A stretch of 64,000 bases of DNA from Alphaproteobacteria bacterium (GTDB lineage Bacteria; Pseudomonadota; Alphaproteobacteria; CAAHEQ01; UBA3637), in assembly GCA_017466695.1 (NCBI GenBank), contig JAFTTR010000017.1, forward strand, positions 1-64,000, given 5' to 3'. This document shows positions 60,678 to 64,000 of this stretch, piece after piece. How positions within the stretch are numbered: the stretch's first letter is position 1; each line of letters begins with the position of its first letter. Under the pieces are notes generated by a model. That model ran no database searches, had not been told where the DNA came from, and saw only the letters and a program-made list of their open reading frames with translations. A program made the position numbers and the translations under genes.

Positions 60678-61595
60678 CTAAAATAAATCTAAGCCATCAA
60701 TAATCACTTGCGAAGAATCGTACACTTTGACAAATGGATCATTGATAAGCGTTGCTTTTACATGTGTGTTTACACAACTCACATTTTGAATAAGTCCAGA
60801 TTTTTTGAACCGTTCAATAGCGCCATCCACAAAAACACCATGCACACAAACAACATAGATATTCTTCGCTCCCACAGATTTATAAGCCTCAGCAGCCTTA
60901 ATGATGGAAGAACCAGATCTTATCATATCATCAAAAATAACAACATTTTTATCTTTCACCTCAGCATTCAATGCGACAATTTCCGTCTTTGAGCCAGAGA
61001 TTCTTTTTTTCATAATATAAGCAGAAGAAATACCCAACTCGTTCGCCATTTTTTCAATCCACTTCGCACGCCCCATGTCAGCAGAACCAAGAACCACATC
61101 ATCCCCACAATCAGCTATCATTTTTTTAATCACATTCCAACAAGTCAGATGAATGGGGTGAATAGATTTTTCAAAATAATATTGCGTTCCTTGAGAGTGT
61201 AAATCAATCATATAAACATGATTCCCTTGAGGAGAAGTGGGAATCGAGCTAAGCAATCCAGCCACATTTTTAGCCGTAACAGCTTCCCCTTGTTTCACAG
61301 CTCGCTCCATTGTGGAATAGCCAAAATAAGGGATAACCAAATGCAGTTCAGAACAGCCTTCTCTCACCAAATTACAACACATATTATACGCATCAAAAAT
61401 AGCAGCATCATCCACAGTGCCACAAATATACACAGCCGGTTTTCCCCTGATATATTCAGGTTTTTCAATACGCCAATAATGTTCCCCATCTGGGAAAGTT
61501 TGAGTTTCAACCTTAATGTCAAAAAACCGAACATCTTTTTTCAAAATATTTTTTTTCAAAAATTTATATTGATTTGATGACAACAAGTTAATCAT
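60678..61595 (-). CDS. prs: ribose-phosphate pyrophosphokinase (divergent)
   Basis: A 305-residue enzyme that makes PRPP from ribose-5-phosphate and ATP. QTFPDGEHYWRI is the ATP-contact region (usual FSDGE), IPYFGYSTMERAVKQGEAVTAK is the flexible loop, and NVVIFDDMIRSGSSIIKAA is the PRPP-binding loop, where most relatives have DDxxxTGGT or DTAGT. The sequence is thus well off the main bacterial line. The GGAGG ribosome site sets the ATG at 61595; the frame is open to 61637. Another PRPP-related kinase is a less likely alternative. Confidence 0.88.
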   Translation of the reverse strand: MINLLSSNQYKFLKKNILKKDVRFFDIKVETQTFPDGEHYWRIEKPEYIRGKPAVYICGTVDDAAIFDAYNMCCNLVREGCSELHLVIPYFGYSTMERAVKQGEAVTAKNVAGLLSSIPTSPQGNHVYMIDLHSQGTQYYFEKSIHPIHLTCWNVIKKMIADCGDDVVLGSADMGRAKWIEKMANELGISSAYIMKKRISGSKTEIVALNAEVKDKNVVIFDDMIRSGSSIIKAAEAYKSVGAKNIYVVCVHGVFVDGAIERFKKSGLIQNVSCVNTHVKATLINDPFVKVYDSSQVIIDGLDLF

Positions 61596-61676
61596 GTTAT
61601 TCCTCCTATATCTCGCACACAGGAAAAGTATAACCATTTTTTCAAAAATTGTAAAGCAAAGAGGGAAAGCTGTATT

Positions 61677-62516
61677 TTAAATTCTTTCCCAACTTGATGG
61701 AATAATGTCCGTATTGTTATTAACAGTCCATTTTTGTGGAGCTATAACGATTTTGTTTGGATTTTCATTCAACCATGCTCCCCACCAAGAAAAACTACTA
61801 TTCGCAATAATGTTATGTTTACAATGTTTCATAAGCCACATATCCCAAGGACTTTTATCTCCATGATTTATGTCTACAATTGTATAGGGATAACTCATTT
61901 TTAAATTTTCTTTCACCCATTCAATGTCATCTGAAAACAAGAAAAAATGGAGCTCTTTTGTATGATTTGAAATATGTTCAATTGATTTTTCATAATATGA
62001 AACATCACACAAGCCATGAATATTTTGCAATTTTAAGTAATCCCCTCTTCGAACATGTAATGAAACACTGTTCCTTGATAAAATTTGCTCTAAAATTTTT
62101 TTGTTTTCTAAGTTTATTTCATTTTTAGGTGTAAAATCTTTCAACAGTTTTTCTCTGATAGGTTCATAATATTGTGCACACTGAAAAAATCCTTCAAATA
62201 TACCTTCTTTTTCTTTTAAAAGATTAGGATTATATATATTTGTAGGATGTTCTATTATTTTTCGCAAACACGTTTTAACACCAAAAAGAGATAGAAACTT
62301 ATTGTCTTTTTTATATTTTTTTGCTTGCTTTCTGGTTAATTTTTTGATTTGAATATCAAAAAATTCCAACTCATAATTACGATGAGTAACATTTTTACTA
62401 TTTTTTGAATACTCAAACCAAGACAAATCATAATAGACATCATTTTCTAGGAGTTGTCCAAACGCATATTGGAACATTTGATTTCCAAGTCCCCCTAGTA
62501 ATTTTACAATTTTCAT
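61677..62516 (-). CDS. family 11 (alpha-1,2-fucosyltransferase-like) glycosyltransferase
   Basis: A 279-residue GT11 enzyme. VKLLGGLGNQMFQYAFGQ is the family start, SVSLHVRRGDYLKLQNIHG carries the HxRRGDY GDP-fucose motif, and SWWGAWLNENPNKIVIAP is the C-terminal motif. It uses GDP-L-fucose to add alpha-1,2-linked fucose, typically to galactose (H-type structure). gmd and fcl at 37-39 kb can supply the donor. It follows the GT2 gene by 26 bases on the same strand. Acceptor inferred from the family only. Confidence 0.92.
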   Translation of the reverse strand: MKIVKLLGGLGNQMFQYAFGQLLENDVYYDLSWFEYSKNSKNVTHRNYELEFFDIQIKKLTRKQAKKYKKDNKFLSLFGVKTCLRKIIEHPTNIYNPNLLKEKEGIFEGFFQCAQYYEPIREKLLKDFTPKNEINLENKKILEQILSRNSVSLHVRRGDYLKLQNIHGLCDVSYYEKSIEHISNHTKELHFFLFSDDIEWVKENLKMSYPYTIVDINHGDKSPWDMWLMKHCKHNIIANSSFSWWGAWLNENPNKIVIAPQKWTVNNNTDIIPSSWERI

Positions 62517-62542
62517 AACTAAAACCTTAAGTTAATTATTCA

Positions 62543-63607
62543 CTAAAAAAAACGTATCCCACAAAAATAATATTTCTTTTTCTTGTTTTTTTCACGTATT
62601 TTTAGAATTGTCAATTTGTTGAACAGTTTTATTCTTGTGGTGTTTTCCAAGTATTTAGAAAGGAATTTTTGAGGAGTATTTAAAAGTTTAATAACTTTTT
62701 TCCATTCTTCATCAAAAAGATTTTCTTTTAACAATCCTTGTTGATTTGCTTTTTTAAATTCATTATAAAATGTTTTAAAAAATTCTTCTTTAAATTCATA
62801 AGCGACTCTTTTAAGATTCCAATGATACGTGTCAAATTTTAAACGCCAAAGCAAAGGAATATAGTCTTCCATTTTACGTTCTTTTAAAAAGCGTTCCATT
62901 TCATCATATTCATCTTTAACACAAAATATTTTTGCTTTATTATTGATTGAAGAGGATTCATTATCTTGACGATAGTGAAGATATGCCTTTTCTGTCAAAT
63001 AGATTTTTTTTGCTGTTGCCCAAATTTTAAAAGCAAAAGAAGTATCTTGATAAGAAGCACCAGCTGTTTCAAGAAGTCTTAAATTATTTTTTGTGATAAA
63101 ATCTCTTTTATAAATTGCCGACCAAATACAAGGCATAACTTTAAAGATATTAAAATCTTTTTGAGGTTCAATAACTTTTCCATAATAATCTTGTGGAAAT
63201 AATGATTTAATTTTGTTGAGGTGTGGTTTAGTTGACCAATAGAAGTGAAAATTACTTTTCACAACATCAACATTGTGTGTTGTTGCAAGGTTATATAATT
63301 CTTCAAACATATTAGGTTCAATAAAATCATCCGATTCCACAATACCAATATATTCACCAGTTGCAACTTTTAACCCATGATTAACAGCTTTTCCATACCC
63401 ACCATTTTCTTGATGAATTGCAATTACACGTGAATCTTTTTTTGCATATTCATCCACGATAGCTGGACAATTGTCTTTTGAACCATCATCAACAAGGATG
63501 ATTTCAATTTCTTTAAGTGTCTGTGCTAAAATACTGTCCACACATTCATGAATATATTTTTCCACACCATAAATTGGTACAATAATTGATACTTTTGCTT
63601 GTGTCAT
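62543..63607 (-). CDS. family 2 glycosyltransferase (polysaccharide type)
   Basis: A 354-residue GT2. VSIIVPIYGVEKYIHECVDSI opens the fold, IILVDDGSKDNCPAIVD binds the nucleotide, and IGIVESDDFIEPNMFEEL has the DD metal site. ASYQDTSFAFKIWATA is conserved in capsule GT2 enzymes. The tail RIKLFNKLTILKIREKN and YYFCGIRFF is a shorter version of the tail repeats seen at 33-35.6 kb. It overlaps the acyltransferase gene upstream by four bases. Confidence 0.92.
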   Translation of the reverse strand: MTQAKVSIIVPIYGVEKYIHECVDSILAQTLKEIEIILVDDGSKDNCPAIVDEYAKKDSRVIAIHQENGGYGKAVNHGLKVATGEYIGIVESDDFIEPNMFEELYNLATTHNVDVVKSNFHFYWSTKPHLNKIKSLFPQDYYGKVIEPQKDFNIFKVMPCIWSAIYKRDFITKNNLRLLETAGASYQDTSFAFKIWATAKKIYLTEKAYLHYRQDNESSSINNKAKIFCVKDEYDEMERFLKERKMEDYIPLLWRLKFDTYHWNLKRVAYEFKEEFFKTFYNEFKKANQQGLLKENLFDEEWKKVIKLLNTPQKFLSKYLENTTRIKLFNKLTILKIREKNKKKKYYFCGIRFF

Positions 63608-64000
63608 TTTGATTCCCTATTATAAATTGATGCGTTTTCACGTAGCCATTTTATTTTTTCTTTTATTTTTTTTGCTGGATTTCCTGCATATATGCAATTT
63701 TTTTCGTTATGATTTTTATTTAATAATGAATTCGCTCCCAAAATACTATTATCGGGAAGAACAGCTTTTTTTAGAATTAAACATCTTCTACCTATCCAGC
63801 AATGATTACCAATCATAATTTCACATATATTATTTACAACATTTCCTTTTTCATCTAAAATAGCATGACCATCTGTTCTAATTTCAATATCATTACTAAA
63901 CATGCAATCATCCCCTATATCTAAGATTGCATTATCTTCATTAATAAAAATGCTGGTTTTTTCTGAAGAAAAATTATTTCCTATTCTTATTTGTCGATTA
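63604..64000 (-). CDS. left-handed beta-helix acyltransferase (partial)
   Basis: The 3' part, 131 codons, of a gene that runs off the right edge; no start is in the window. It has hexapeptide repeats: LDIGDDCMFSNDIEIRTDGH, IMIGNHCWIGRRCLILKKAV and LPDNSILGANSLL, then the end CIYAGNPAKKIKEKI typical of LbH O-acyltransferases. It probably acetylates a sugar of the surface glycan with acetyl-CoA. It is coupled to the GT2 gene by ATGA and belongs to the same operon as GT11. Confidence 0.9.
   Translation of the reverse strand, partial: NRQIRIGNNFSSEKTSIFINEDNAILDIGDDCMFSNDIEIRTDGHAILDEKGNVVNNICEIMIGNHCWIGRRCLILKKAVLPDNSILGANSLLNKNHNEKNCIYAGNPAKKIKEKIKWLRENASIYNRESK

Overview
The window reads as chromosome from a low-G+C, Gram-negative bacterium, most likely an alphaproteobacterium of the uncultured gut or host-associated kind. 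The grounds are the ffh / rpsP-rimM-trmD-rplS block with an Ala-rich S16 tail, a CMP-KDO synthetase and a porin (outer membrane and LPS), a TIGR01459-type HAD protein, and a prepilin-like protein with a GRSMVEML leader. The taxonomic call is inference; no rRNA gene lies in the window.

Layout. 0-3 kb: a strong promoter firing out of the left edge, a zinc-ribbon Nudix hydrolase, a DUF2934 protein, tRNA-Arg(TCT) with a duplicated 3' tail, a TrmN6-like methyltransferase, a small lipoprotein and tRNA-Ala(GGC). 3-19.7 kb: a defence island directly downstream of tRNA-Ala. It holds a DUF262 protein and a long type I restriction-modification operon (half-size HsdS, HsdM, RhuM-Fic, membrane protein, full HsdS, membrane protein, HsdR, YgjP-like peptidase). 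These are followed by a DUF6876/ankyrin pair, GNAT and VOC proteins, an SRA-HNH endonuclease and a decayed phage replication gene. The island ends in a short copy of the tRNA-Ala 3' end. 19.9-30.4 kb: CoA-disulfide reductase-rhodanese, a thioesterase, a three-gene cluster of unknown function (two members share a C-terminal domain), a flavin reductase, an exported arylsulfotransferase and a Y-family DNA polymerase.

30.5-42.5 kb is a surface-polysaccharide region: four glycosyltransferases (GT4, GT2, GT8, GT2) plus a further GT4-like one, a cytidylyltransferase, a low-molecular-weight tyrosine phosphatase, gmd and fcl (GDP-fucose), a eukaryote-type phosphomannomutase, a second nucleotidyltransferase, a GT32 protein with a signal peptide and a tandem Nudix protein. 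42.6-49.3 kb: porin, rnhA, a degenerate DsbD-like protein, infC with a probable AUU start, a prepilin-like protein and a tandem repeat array. 49.3-58.4 kb: rplS, trmD, rimM and rpsP, two GT6 (blood-group-type) glycosyltransferase genes, ffh, kdsB, HIT, HAD and ppa. 58.5-64 kb: lemA-htpX, dCMP deaminase, PRPP synthetase, a GT11 fucosyltransferase, a GT2 and a partial hexapeptide acyltransferase.

How the genes fit together. Phosphomannomutase, Gmd and Fcl supply GDP-fucose. GT11 enzymes make alpha-1,2-fucosides (the H determinant). GT6 enzymes add alpha-1,3-Gal or GalNAc to that acceptor (the A/B determinants). All three activities are coded within 25 kb, so an ABO-like glycan is a reasonable hypothesis. 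The complication is that both GT6 proteins carry an N-terminal membrane anchor that predicts an extracytoplasmic catalytic domain. Substrates and products are inferred from family membership only.
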